The notes under the pieces: generated by a model
The model's database searches: none
Seen by the model: the letters and a program-made list of their open reading frames with translations, nothing else
What the model was told of the DNA's origin: nothing
In this document: piece by piece, positions 41,401 to 54,500 of the stretch
Layout: every line of letters begins with the position of its first letter
Numbering within the stretch: position 1 is the first letter of the stretch
Assembly (NCBI RefSeq): GCF_910596095.1
Contig: NC_056551.1
Coordinates: 5,133,001-5,197,000 of the forward strand
From: Thunnus maccoyii
Taxonomy: Eukaryota; Chordata; Actinopteri; Scombriformes; Scombridae
DNA: 64,000 nucleotides
Reading direction: 5' to 3'
Program-made: the position numbers and the translations under genes

Positions 41401-44400
41401 AACAGTAACATTTCGACACTTTGAACAGTTTGACTGTGAAGCAAATGCTGCATTTTATTTTATTTTACCCTCACGAAGCGATGGCTACCAACTGATGATA
41501 GTCATGAGGGCTGTGCAGACACTTTGCACGAGGGCGTACGTGTCCCCAACATATCTCCCTTTTTTAAGTAAATGTAAATTTTCTTTTGAATAAATTTGTA
41601 TTGTGAACATCAATATAATATTATAGTATATTTAGTCACTTTATAAATTATAAATGCAGCAGTTTTTTTTTTTTTTATGACTTTGGGCACTAGAAATGAC
41701 AACTCTTAAATTTGCATATTTCTTTGATTGTCATGAAAAATGTCATGCTACAGATTGCTTGGATAAAACAAAACAAAGCAGAAATCAGCTTACATTAATG
41801 AAGAAAAATGAATTGACCATTTGTTTGGCTCTTTGAAAGAATGGCTTGGGCAAAAAAGGTCTTTTTGAAACTGCCACAAGTAGCAGCAATTCATCAGCAA
41901 AACATCAGTCGTTTTCACATCCTACACACAGAGGCTTTAATGAAAACATTCATCAGTTGTTTGCACTTGGGTGGCATCATAGATAGACACTTCAGGACAA
42001 GGCCCATTTAGTTTTGTAGTTGCTGTTCTTGTTGTTATAAATCTTGTGTTACAAATGTGGTTCTGGTTGTAAAGGTTGGACAACTTGAGGACTTCAGCAC
42101 CGAGCTGCAGCCGCTGCACACCGAATCCATCACTTTGAAGAGATCACAGTCATCTGCAAGCGGCCGAGATAAGTCTAACTTCCTCTATCTCATCCTCTTC
42201 TTCAACCAGAATTCAAATACGCAAGTCAGCTCTAACAAGGAAGCTTTTGAAGCTTCAAAGAAAAAGGTGAGCACACACACATGCACACATAGACATTAAC
42301 TTTACATTAATTTCCTGGAGACTTACCCAAACCCTAACCTTTCATAAACTTTAAAGTAAGCCTTCACCCTAAATTCAATGATTTATGTCCATACTGTACA
42401 CACAACATGATGAATACCCGCCACGTACACACACACACACACACACACAGACACACACATGCATCTGTTCACATGCACACAGAGTGTACGAGTGTGTTTT
42501 ATTGAAATATGTCTGTCTGTGTGTGTTTGCTTTCTTGGAAAAAAAAAATCTGCAGTTATCTTCAGATATTCTAAATGGTGCCTGAAACAAGTCAAATATT
42601 TACAGATCTTTTTCTTTGTTTGGGTTTTTTTCAGGAAATGCATAACCTTTTTCTTCACTTTTTGTCAAAACATAATTTTCATGATTAAAAGTGCACCAGA
42701 ATTTGCTAAATGCTAAAGTATCATTCAATAAAATGAATACTAAGTTGTTAGAACAGTGTTCCAGAGGGTGGTGCTTTTCAGTTAATTTAATAATTTATTG
42801 ATTAATTGTATACAAATGAGGATAAGTACATTGTGAATGTTTCATGTTTCGTGGAGACTAGAGAATTCATCCATACTGAATCCATCTTCTTTATGACTAA
42901 ATTGCCAGACTGAAGCCTGGTTGGTGTCTTGCTACTTGCCAACAAACTAGTTTCCCTTCTTCTTAGCAACAGTCATTTCCTATCTTTCCCACCGTAGGAC
43001 TCCTCATTTTTCCGGGTGCACCAGGTTCTTCCTGTGTCCACATTCAAGGTGAGGGACCCAAGGGACCTCGCCCTGTCAGGGCCTTTCCTCCAGTTCCTCC
43101 ATGCTCTTCCCCTCGACTACAACTATCCCCTCTACAGGGACATCTTCCAGCGCTTCGGGACACACTACTACAGTTCAGGGACACTGGGAGGCCACTATGA
43201 CCTGCTGTACCAGTATGACCGCGAGGAGCTCACCACTTCAGGTACAAAAGCAGAACCTAGTGGACAAGAATGACAGAATGACACTCTGGGACACAAACCA
43301 AACCGTTATATTGTTAACTGTCAGCCTAAAGGTAAAATATCACAAAAAATCTAAGAATGATGCTTTTGGTGGAAAGATTTGGTTCACAGGCCGTGTTCAA
43401 CTGACAATTGCATTCAGTCAAAAAACTCAGCCTCTATTCATTTCAATGAGGCCACTACATTGGCACAATGCAGAGGCTCTAGCAAGAATCATAATAATCT
43501 AATATTTTTTCTGATATAAAACAGATGTTATTTTGCAAGCATATTTTGGAAAAGTTCAGTTGAAGATCCCCTCGACATATGTTTTACGACATCTAAAAAC
43601 ACTCTGCCTTGAAAGGAAACTTGTGTCTCAGATGGTTTTTCCACACAAAAAGTTAAATTACAAATTATTAAAATGACATCTCCTTCTCTGTCATTGAAAA
43701 TTCCAGAATCTGTGAATATGCAAATAATTTCCATTTCAAATTTAATGTCTCTATATCACTGAAAAGTCCATTCTCAGTGTTTGTGCACTGGAGGCTTTAA
43801 GTTTCCACATCACACTTGTGTAAGTTGCATACTGGACCATGACTGGCTTCCAAACAAGCTGTAATGTCACAAATCATGCTCGTATGTACACGCCTTTAAC
43901 TCTGATTTAAAGTGAACACAACAAAACTTTCTTCATCAGCAGATGAATGTGAAAACAAACAACAAAACAAAACAACAGAGTGAAGCTCAATATTTAAATA
44001 TTTTAAATAATGTTCCCTCACCTCCACTGTGACTTCAGCACTCCATACCACGTGTCATTTGTCACATTCACTACAGCGGGGATAAAATTAAAACATTAAC
44101 ATTAACATTGTGCCTTTTATCTAGCAGCAGGTTGTCTTTTTAGGGGTTCAAGCCCAAAGGGCTGAAATTGTTTTTGTGCCGTTTTATTATTTTTCTTCTT
44201 CAGAAATGTTTTTGCAAATTCCCGTGAGATAGTTAATACAAGAGACATTAGATTTTTCACATTATTGGAAGTTGTGTGCAAGTGCTGCCCAATAAATATG
44301 ACCCCAATCGGCCTGATGGTGGCGCTATAACAATGAACTTTACATTTTGGCCTATAACTTTTGAACTGTAAGTCTCACAAACAAGATTCTTTTTTCCTGG

Positions 44401-47400
44401 ATTCTGTGGGTCCAAGTGACAAGTCTAGACAGGTTTTCCATCATTCTGAATTAAAAAAAACAACATATTTTTGACATCTCCTCCTAAACTTGCAGGCCCA
44501 ATTGCTACCAAAATTTCTGTGGATTGTTATTGGACCAAGCTTATCAAAAGTTGCATAAATCTTGTTGATATCTTATTTAGTTTTCAAGATATTGACCACT
44601 GAACTTCAAAAAGGCTTGTCTCAGCACGTAAATAGACCAAAGTCAACAACCATTGGACCAATCATCACAAGACTTGCAGGATATGTCCACATAAGTACCT
44701 GAAACACACCCTGAAAGTTTCATTCAAATCAACCACTAGAGGGCGCTACAAATGCAAAAAAAAAAAATGAGTGCGGCATAATACAAATCAGACTATAAAT
44801 CAGAAATTGTTTGTCCAATCATTGCAAAACTCGCAGAATATGTTTCATAACAATGTTGAACCATGTGTGTAAAAGAGTCTCAAATTTGGCCATAAACATT
44901 TGGCCAAACATCACCAAACTTGGTGGATATTTTAATTATACATATACATACATATGTATGGATGTATATGTATAATTATAACATGAATATAACATGATAT
45001 TCATGTTACAAGAGCATTTTTGGAAGGTTGATTTCAGATCCTAAAATGGAAAGGCTGTTGAGCAAAAACTAATAATATTGTTAAATGCCACAATGTTCTA
45101 GCAAATTCTTTTTAAAAATCTCACATTAAAATATTAAAATAAGGGCAAAATCATAAAATGGGTTTAAAAGACACAGGACATTCCTCAGAAGTTTGGGTTG
45201 TAAAACTGTTGGATCGCAAGAAACCCCAAATCAGTGAACAGTCATTGAACAAACAGAATTAGACAGAAAAGTAGTTTACCTGTTATAATTGAATATGACC
45301 AATTTACAGGAGGAACCATATAATTGCATCTAAAGTTTTTTGTCAGTTCCTTTGTTTCCACATCATGATGCTTCACATTGTTCCTCTCCAACAGGTGATA
45401 CAGAGGAGCACGTCGAAGGCTGCCTGAGCAAAGACACCGCCTGGACCATCGTCCTCTACACCGAAATCAGCAGTGTAACCAGATGCAATAACAACAAGAT
45501 GACTGAGAAATATCAAGGTTTCTTCTCAAATCTGCCAGGAAGCCCTTTTTTTCTTTCCCTAATTCTGAAGAAAACACTAATTATCACCATTTTCTTTCCT
45601 TCATTCACATTTGTTTTTCCCAGGCTCGTACATTCAGTCAGCAGAGAAGTCTTTCTCTCAGGTGAAAGGAGGTCGAACTAGAGAGGCGGCAGCTCTGGCC
45701 TGGGAGAGGCAGGGACCCGCCCCAGACCGAACGTCCTACAAGAACTGGGCCAAGTCTGTCCTCGACAACCCTGCTGTGGTCGATTACAAGGTTGAATCTA
45801 GAGCTCTTCACTCAAACATCACAGAAACATCTTCAGTCTGAACAAAATGACTCCATGCAGAACGCTCAAATCAAAGTTAAAGGTCGACAAAAAAGCTGCT
45901 GTTGTGTTCATGTGTGTGTGTGTATTTGTCCAGCTGTTGCCCCTCATTGATCTGGTCCGGGGGATCCCCTGTGCTGCCACGAAGAGGAGGCACCTGAGGA
46001 AGGCCCTGCTGCAGTACCTGGAGGAGTTTGACACCTGCAAGTGTGCTCCCTGCCCCAACAACGCCAGGCCAGTTCTCTCCGGCACAGAGTGCAAGTGTGT
46101 TTGCCAGACCGGCACATTTGGTGCAAACTGTGAGACACGGGCTCCAGACTACACTTCAGGTACACGGTGACTGCTGCAGAACACAATATGTTCTGTGTTC
46201 AGGTGGTTTAAGTCATGAGAATACTACTGATTGGTGATGAATGAGAAAAGGTTAGGGTAAACAACAAAATAGATATCAGCCTCATAGAGTGGCGACCATA
46301 CAATTACAATTTTAACTTTGACTAACCAGGTGTTTGATGTGTGATTTCCACAGAGGAGGTGGATGGTTACTGGAGCTGCTGGGGGCCGTGGAGTCACTGT
46401 GGAGCTTCCATGAAGAGACATCGGACGAGGCGGTGCGATAACCCAGCTCCCCTGAGAGGAGGTCAACCTTGCAAGGGTCCTGAAAGAGACGAGGAGTCGT
46501 GTCACATCTCCCTCTTCGAAAAGTAGGAGAAGCTATTTGCTTAAAATAGCAACAAATAATCCATGTTCATTTACTGAAATATGATAAATAATATCTAGAT
46601 AGAGTCATGACAGTTTTTATGTCTTTACAGTAATTTATGAGTTATACATGCCCATTGGAAAAAAAAAAATTCAATGTTTTTTTTTAAAACCAAGTACTTT
46701 AACTCAACTTTGCATGCTGATCAAATTTTTAAAAATTGACATTTTCAACATTATCACTGTTTTTACAATGATATGTGCGTTCAAATCGACAAAATGTCTT
46801 GGTTTTATCAGTCTTCCTACATATGTATTTAACTGACTTACTGTATGTTCTGTTCCTTTTTTTGTGTCCAGACATGACACCTGCGACAATGATGATGACC
46901 TCATTGTGGGCTGGGTGGATAAGCTGCCTCCTGGTGTGCAGGGCTGTCTGAGGCCACAGAGGCCTGCCAACAGCTTCCTCAGGGTAAAGACTAAACACAG
47001 CAGCCTGTAGTCAGTGAAAATTGAAATATTGGAATGTATGAGAAAGAGAGACAGAAGCTGTAGTTCATTGCTAATTATTCTGATAAAAATATGTAACTGC
47101 CTAAAATACTGAGAAATACTGACTTTTCTAGTAGTCTTTGGATGTGGAAGCTCAGTACTGCAGGGAAATAAATATATAGATGAAACGTTAAGAATAATAA
47201 ATGTAAAAAAATAGTCATGAGTATATGGAGTCTGGTATGAGACACCAAAATAACTACAGACCTTTTAATTAATTAATTAATTAATTAATAATAATAAATA
47301 ATGTATATGTATGTATATTAAATAATGTATTAAAATAAGAAAATATATATATTATAAATATATATTATTCTGTTATTAAATGCTGGAATTTTTATGAATG

Positions 47401-50067
47401 TATTTTAACATCACAAAATTAATTAATTTCAAAAAGCCTTTTAGATCAATGTTTTATTTATTTACTTGTGTCTGTTTGTCACACTCCATAACACGATCAA
47501 TTACACAGTTAATCTCCTGATTTAACATTTGCACTTGTAATCACCTTGATTAAATTAAATGGACAGCTCTTTTTAATTAATTGAAGTTTAAAAGTTAAAT
47601 GAAGAGCAACTCACAGAGCTGCAGCAGGAGCCAAGTCTCTGTTCTGGTGACACGCTTCAGAGTCAAAATTATGATTATGTTTGCCATTAATTATGACTTG
47701 GTAAGTCAAAATAATGACTATGTGTCTCAAAATAATAACAACAAAAATAACTCTTTGTCTCTCTTAATTATGAATGATGTCTTATTATACTAGAAGGATG
47801 AACAGTTATGACAATAGCCAGCCATTATTATAACATACTACAGTATCTCACAGTAAAGGATATACAGTAATGTAAAGAAGAAGTGAAAAAATGAACAGTA
47901 GATAGTACAGTATTTATATCCTTTCTTACTTTTCTTGTTTTTATGAATTTTCTCCTTTGACAGAAAGCAAAGCAGTATTATGATTTTGGTGAGGATGAGG
48001 AGTTCCAGTGCTTCACTCAATTTGACCTGCAAGGTTTCCAATACATCAACTGTCTGCCTGATGGGACATGGACTCAACCACAAGGAACCTGCGTCAGTAA
48101 GTTTGCTTTCTCACCAGAATAGTGATCTAGGAACTCAGCCACATCTTTGCAATTACTGCATCTGTTTCTTCACCCTCCATAAACACAAGTAGCTGGTACG
48201 ATTAACTTGCTTATTCCTGCAACTTTTATCTACACTTGTTTATTTAAGGTTCAGATTTGTCATCTTGTACTATTAGGAATGTTCTGCCTTCCTCCTGAAA
48301 TCCCTGATGGGATGACGCTCTTCCCCAACAAGAAGCTGTTCAGAAGGGGTGAATCAGTGGGTTTTAACTGTGACGAGAGAGGCCTGCAGCCGCTGCCACG
48401 AGGCTTCTACAAATGTGGCAGCAGTGGCGACTGGGAGCCTCCGTTACCTGCTGACCTACGCTGCACTAATGGTACAGTACACTATTGGAGAAACTGGAGA
48501 CTGGTTTTAGCATATTACTTCTGAGCTCCCCGTCATGGGAAATTAGGAAGAACACATACTTTTCATGCAGATGTGTCAAAGAGGAGCTCAGTAAATTAAA
48601 GGAAGGGAGACTCTTGTTATAATGTTGTATCTGGTCTAAGTAAAGTTCATTTTTAACTACAGTTTTAATACTGAAATCTTGTTCCTGTGTATTTTTTGTA
48701 TGTATGTAGAGGAACCATTTGAACCCGAGACCCAGTGCGGTCCTGGACAGAAAATTCAGGGCTCTCAGTGTGTCTGCATCCAACGGGAGAGCTGCCTGTA
48801 AGTTTTTTAATCAAATTGTCCAAATCCATACAGATATTGAACTTTAATAAGCTTTTGTGAATACTTATCATAAAAAATCTTTGTGAAATGAATATATGGG
48901 GGACTTAATATATACCAGCAACTGACTGATCTGTGTGTGTGCTTGTGTGTGTGTGCAGTTCGCATGCAGAGACTCTCTGTATCCTGAACTTGGACCTCAA
49001 CGTCACCGTGTCGATGTCCCTCTGCTCCTTCCACGCCGGTCGTTGCCACAATGATCCACTCTTCTTCATCAGTGAAAGCTCCTGCGACACGGTCGATGCG
49101 GCTAAACTGGAGTGGGCTAAATTCAGAGCCGAAATAGCCTCTAAGAGCTCTGTTCACGAGCCCTGCGATCTTGACACCTGTTATGAGTGGGAGACCTGCT
49201 CTGGTGAGTGTGTCTGACATCAAATCATTTTCACATTCAGCATTCAGAATTTTTTTTTTAGGAGATCCATATTTATTTGTATTAATAATTTGCTGCAGAG
49301 TATATATTTCCATTTCTTTACAACTTGGGTCTTATTTTTGTATCTTTTGCTTTCATTCCAATGATAACATTTTAACCCTTATAGAGAGTGGAAAATTATG
49401 TTATTTTCTTTAAATGATATATAAAGTTGAGTTAACTACTCAAATAAAAAATACACAAAATTCCATAAACAATTGCAAAGAAGGCAATAAGCTAAATCAA
49501 CTGTTTAAAGTTCAAGTGTGAAACGGCCAGCAGCTAGGTAATGAATTAAGCTAACTTTGAGTTGATTGAAAACAGCATCTCCAGCTGACTCATTTTAAGA
49601 CAAAAAACTTATAAAAGAGGTCTAAAATGTGCACATGAGTTACATACATGATATAACTCTAAAAGACTCTGGCTAAAGCTGTCCAGGATTTAGGCAAAGT
49701 TTTTTTGTATTTCACTCTTTGGTTTCTCTTAAGGAAACAAGGCATGACACTGCTAATGATGGGTATACTGTTACATGGGAAACTAGTGCAGGTGTCATTT
49801 TACATAAAAAAAAAAATCTGGTGAAGTTTTTCCTTCAGACTGAAAACAAATTCACTTCTTTATGTGAACTTACATTTGTCTTCAGCACATAAGAAGTGTG
49901 AGTGCAGATCTGCTCGGAACTGTCGCAAAACTGAAGAGCACATGTTCTGTGTGAAGCTGACCAGGACCCAGAAGACCCGCAGCTTGGACCTTTGTTCTAT
50001 GGCCGCCCTCAAATGTGCAAGCTATCAGTTTGAGCTCCTCAGTGAGGGCGTCTGTGAGACCAGATGA
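38416..50067 (+). CDS. c6: Complement component C6
   Basis: Seventeen coding exons assemble to 934 residues, the human C6 length: 38416-38561, 39185-39341, 39719-39863, 40001-40142, 40590-40728, 42075-42266, 42998-43241, 45395-45517, 45624-45790, 45934-46159, 46354-46522, 46872-46983, 47964-48096, 48277-48471, 48710-48797, 48959-49203 and 49886-50067. C6 is a secreted plasma protein that binds nascent C5b and starts the membrane attack complex. Order: signal peptide (1-22), TSP1 (about 24-78, starting CFCDRYPWGSW), TSP1 (81-133), LDLa (137-175, DNSDERDC), MACPF (about 178-520, signature FGTHYYSSGTLGGHYDL), EGF-like (523-553), TSP1 (565-610), two sushi domains (about 642-698 and 700-761) and two FIM modules to the end. 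The third TSP1, the sushi and the FIM domains separate C6 from C8 and C9, and the extra N-terminal TSP1 from C7. c7 faces it tail to tail. Confidence 0.96.
39342..39343 (+). other. c6: GC splice donor of c6 intron 2
   Basis: The coding frame ...CAKKQ ends at CAG and the next bases are GCAAGA, so the intron opens with GC, not GT. The context CAG|GCAAG is the usual strong form of GC-AG introns. The acceptor TTGCCATAG|CTGCGG at 39718 restores LRTRSVVRPSQFGG, the conserved second TSP1 sequence. No nearby GT donor keeps the frame. Confidence 0.85.
39684..39703 (+). repeat. (TC)10 microsatellite at a c6 acceptor
   Basis: A perfect TC run ends 15 bases before the exon 3 acceptor and serves as part of its polypyrimidine tract. 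Confidence 0.9.
42427..42459 (+). repeat. (AC)n microsatellite in c6 intron 6
   Basis: An AC run interrupted once by AG. Several open frames on both strands here are only translations of this repeat. Confidence 0.9.
43490..43985. repeat. Dispersed repeat in c6 intron 7
   Basis: Contains 'GATCCCCTCGACATATGTTTTACGACAT...CTCTGCCTTGAAAGG' and 'GTTTGTGCACTGGAGGCTTTAAGTTTCCAC', elements of a repeat frequent in fish. A related 'CCCCTCCAGACATGTATTAAGACTCTGCTTGGAAG' string occurs near 63721-63757 in this window. Confidence 0.4.
44135..45000 (+). repeat. Large dispersed repeat block in c6 intron 7
   Basis: Begins near 'TTAGGGGTTCAAGCCCAAAGGGCTGAAATTG' and contains 'CCCAATCGGCCTGATGGTGGCGCTATAAC', 'TTTTGGCCTATAACTTTTGAACTG' and 'CAACCACTAGAGGGCGCTACAAATGC'. 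This is the pattern of an abundant teleost non-coding repeat. It ends near an inverted repeat (44933-44978: 17-base arms, 12-base loop). There is no coding frame. Confidence 0.55.
47264..47288 (+). repeat. (TTAA)n tetranucleotide repeat in c6 intron 12
   Basis: Six TTAA/AATT units in tandem, followed by AT-rich low-complexity sequence to about 47370. Confidence 0.9.
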
Positions 50068-50162
50068 TGCTATTAAAGCTTGTCTGGGCTACACTCAACC
50101 TCTGGATTCATTTAACTGTGGTGAGTTGAAAATAATTTCTCACCACTGCCAAAAAACTGTGA

Positions 50163-50168
50163 AATAAA
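50163..50168 (+). terminator. c6: Proximal poly(A) signal of c6
   Basis: AATAAA 96 bases past the c6 stop codon. A second AATAAA at 50956-50961 would extend the 3' UTR to about 0.9 kb and bring it within about 350 bases of the c7 end. Confidence 0.45.
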
Positions 50169-51297
50169 CTACATAGCTGTATATACATGATTTACACTAA
50201 AGGTCAACTATAAATATTGACTGTTTCTTTTTCTACTGCGCTATGCAGTTGAACCACAAGTTTAAAGACATTATAGAGATCTTGCATTATGTCATACTTT
50301 AAAACGTGACATTATATTCATAAAAGAAACCTAGACTGGCAAGCAGGTATACTGGGGTTCAAGCACCCAATGCAACTCAAACTGAAGGCACACCTAACTG
50401 GAGCAATGGGAAAGTCAAAAACATTACTAAATCAGGCTTAAACTGGTGGTTTGATATGTATATGATGGCAGTGTGAGACCATGGAAGCATATATTCATTT
50501 TCAAAAAAGTGAAGGATAATTAGATTTTCATACAATTTCACAAAATGTGAAATGAGTAATTTGGAATGGAAAATCTGTGCCACTTACTGTCAGATTTGGA
50601 ATACATTTGGCATCATACTGCAGGACAACCTGTATGGGCATACCAAATTTAGTGAAAATCTGATTATGCTTCACTTCTAAAAAATGTATTATATACCATC
50701 ACTTTGCCTTCCATGGTGTCATGCTGCCATCTTGTGCCTTTTTAGAAAACAGGCTCTGAAAGTGATTGACATCTGATCCTCAGGGCATTTCACTGTTAAG
50801 TCTCTTTCATTGCCACCTTAAATCTAACCAGAGCTTTTCCTAATAATTCTGTTAACCTGATCTGACCCCGTTTTGAAGGACGGAGAAGGCAGCAGTCAAG
50901 TCTAATCACAGGCACAGAGTGGAATAGTCACACTAAATGTTCTTCACATGACATAATAAAAATTTAAAATCATAACACTGTCTGGTTTTATTTCTTAAAG
51001 AGATTTCACTGCAGCTCTTGCTCACCATTCAAGCTTGAATGTTCATTTACTATTACATTCATTTCAGTAATGTGTACGTGACATCCAGATACACGAGATA
51101 CAGATTAATGTGAAGCCAGAGACTGCTATACCAAAAATAAATATGTTATATACAGTGACTCAGATAAAATGATAGACTCTTCCTCCTCTGATTAAATAGC
51201 ATCAAATAGGCCCAATACCAACACTTGAATGGAGACCAAAGAGGATGCAGGTAACAAATGCAAAACTAAGAGAACCAAAATGTACTCTGAAAAGTGT
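50169..51297. other. c6-c7 convergent intergenic region
   Basis: No exon is recognised between the two convergent complement genes. The sequence is AT-rich and holds alternative 3' ends of both genes. The stop codons are only 1,497 bases apart, so alternative poly(A) use could make the 3' UTRs overlap. Confidence 0.5.
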
Positions 51298-51303
51298 TTT
51301 ATT
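51298..51303 (-). terminator. c7: Candidate poly(A) signal of c7
   Basis: AATAAA on the minus strand about 260 bases past the c7 stop. Another lies at 51366-51371, and the stop codon itself (51565-51567) sits inside an AATAAA at 51564-51569. Confidence 0.45.
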
Positions 51304-51564
51304 AATTTCATATTACAAAAACAATCTATAACAATGTTGTCACATGTTTAAAACAGAGCCTTGTGTTTATTTTACGTGCAAATGTCTTCAATCATCAGTC
51401 CCTCCATGACAAATATAAAAAGGAAAGTTGAGGAACATATTTACATCATTCAAATGTGAGAAAAAAACATTTGTTTCTATTTACAATTCAGTCACTGAAG
51501 AGAAATAATTTCCTGCTTTAGATACATTGTGAGAACGTTTAGTGAAATAAAACAACAACCATTT

Positions 51565-54500
51565 TTATTGTGGACAAGCCTCAATACTGATCACATTGAC
51601 CTGCTCCCCAGCACACCTTCTGGCCCCCACCTCGCATTCGGCCATCGTCAGGGCGACGCTGCCATCACCAGAGCTGATGCACAGGGGGGCGGAGTCTTTA
51701 GGGCATTCCGATGCAGTTTGGCATTCACATTTTCCCGCTGATTTTAGAATTGAAAAAAAAAGAATGATTATATGTACTGAAGCAGTCACACACACTATTA
51801 TTAAATGATTAAATGACAATTCTGTTGTTTTAAGCTTTAAGTTTTTATTTTGGCACTTTTGGCCATCATTTCTATGGTTTACTCAGAGATCTGGGGACAT
51901 TGGCAACATTGCTCAGAAGAAGTCCAACAGAGCAAAAAACAGGAGCAGTCAGATGATTAGACAGGTTGGAAAAAAACCTTCAGGCTAGACAGACTTATTT
52001 GAAAGAAAACAATAAGGTGAAAGGTAAAATTATTCCCCAAATTCAGTTTACAGACCAAATATTTGGTTCAACTTTGACCTGCTGCACTTACTGTCCAATC
52101 AGGGATTATTATGACTTTTCCATTATAATAATTACTAATAATTACTCTAAGTTTGGCTAATAGGTGTTAAATTGATAACTTTCTCACAACCTGCCTGAAG
52201 TCTGATTGTTTGTGTTTCTTGTTCTTTTTGATTTCGTTGTAGCAATGTTGCTGTGTCCCCCGATCTCAGCAATTAACTTGGGCAGTGCAGTGTTGTCATT
52301 ACACTTCAACAAGAATAAAACCTAATGTGTAATGAGAAGGAAGGAATTATCCTTTAAAGGAGTCTAGCAGACTCACCCTGACAGATTGTCCCTGGTTTGC
52401 AGTCCTCGCAGGTAGTGGATGTCCCCTTTGGCCAGTTACATTCACTGTCACTGGCCAATGTGAAGCCCCGTCCCAAACACCGCAGAGCTCCGAGCTGACA
52501 AACACCAAGTACACGGGGTTGTCTTGAGCCAATTCTAGCACACAACTCCAGAGAAGTCCTAAATGAAGACAACAGAGAAAACATAGTATTTTACTGATTT
52601 CAGTATTTATAAAACTTAGACTTATAAGACTTAGACCTTGTGAAGAAAATGCAGAAATAATTCACAAAAATCATACTTACGAGCACTGAGATGGCGCTTT
52701 ACACACGCAGTCAGTTTTTCCTACCTTCTCCCACAATTTACACCTCAGACCAGGTGGAGGAGAGCGAACTGTGGGCACTGAGAAGAAAATACAGAAAGCA
52801 GGATTGGTGTGTGCATACTCCACAGTGACACAACCTTAATTTGGATTTGGATACACAATCTAAGGTTTAAAACTTTCATTTTTTAGTTGAAATTGAAAAA
52901 TGTCCTATAGAAGAAGAGGTGTAACATTTTGAAAAGTGAGCTCTATTATTTTTCAACTATTTCTTTAAATTTTGGATAATTGTTGAGGTGATGGAGCAGG
53001 GGATATATTTGGCAGTGTAAAAATATATGTAAGAAGTCAACCTGTTGAGCGTATGAGGCTTTAGAGCAGTGACATTTGTTTCTGAGAATAAATTACCTGC
53101 GTTACAACGAGCGTCTGACGGAGAGGGAGACCACTGCAGACTGGGACTACATATGATCTCTGAAACCTCACCGTCCAGCACTGACCCTGCGGGACAGGAC
53201 AGGGACACTTGGTCTCCAATCTGATAGGCTGCTTTGGGGGGCGTAGCTATAACTTCTCTGTTGAGGGGAGGAATCCCACATGTGGAACCTGGAACAGAGA
53301 GGTGTTGTGAGTAAGAGGAAGTGAGGAAAATATAACTGTGATTCCTAGATGACAATAACTTTAACACCAATCACTTTTGACTTGGAATGACTCGATATTC
53401 TCCCAAAATGAATAAATATAATCAAGTTATAGAAAAGTGTACAGTGAATAAACCCTTCATTCTCAGGACAATGGATATACTTTGAATTGATTGGACAGCA
53501 GACAATTACAAAGTGAGGGTGCTTTGGCAGCGCAGACCAGCAGATATATAATGTCTTGTTTAGAACTTGAAACAAAAAGTGTAGGACATAGATTTAACGT
53601 AGGAATTGACTCAAGACTTTATAGTCATGACTTGAAACTTGTCTCTGTCCCACCTCTGCTATATATTTATAGCCATTTTAAGATATCATGTTACAGTGTA
53701 AGACCAAAAACATAACCTTCCTGTTACTGAAATGAAGACGTACTTTGACAAACCATCGCTCCAGTCACCCACTTCTGGTTTTCACTACATTGAGCCACAG
53801 CGCTTCCACGGAGGTAATGACCATCTATGCAGGAATACTCCACCCGGTTTCCAACCAAGTAAAAATCTCTGGGATTCTGAAAAAAACATGACAGTAGCTC
53901 CACTCAAAAACATGCGCTTAACCACATGCCCAACTAGTTGCCATACAGTAACTAAAAACAACACCAGCTGTGGTTTTTATAGTCTAACACTGATGCAATA
54001 AGGCATCATAGAAATTTCAGAAAAAAAACAGAACAGAAAAAATAATTTTCCAATCAAGTCAAGAGTTTTATATGATTTTACAAACGTTTCTGTCTTTTCT
54101 CCAAAGTTGATTAATTGATTAATGGTGAATAGCAGTTAAGCAAGCTCACCTGAATAAATCCATTTCTGAGGTTTGGAGGTGGTCCACATGTCTTCGGTGG
54201 AGTCACAGACAGACTGAAGCACTGAGGCTCCATCATCCTGCACACAAACAGTTTACAGTGAGAAAACTGAAACACTATAGATACCTGCTGCTTATTAACC
54301 ACCTCTGATATTTGAGAAACTAAAGTGTTTTGATTAGATCGAATTAGATTGTATTGGGAGGACAATCTGATTTGGTCACTTTCAATTCTATAATTAGAAT
54401 CAAGTCACTAAGGTTCTGAAAAAAAAGTTTGTATTTTCTTTGTGGTTGTCAAGATAAACAAGTAATTAAAGCATGTGCACTTGTTATAATGTAGTGGTAA

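Noticed and set aside
42383..42658. Overlapping 60-91-codon frames in c6 intron 6
   Set aside because: They are translations of the (AC)n microsatellite and its T-rich flank.
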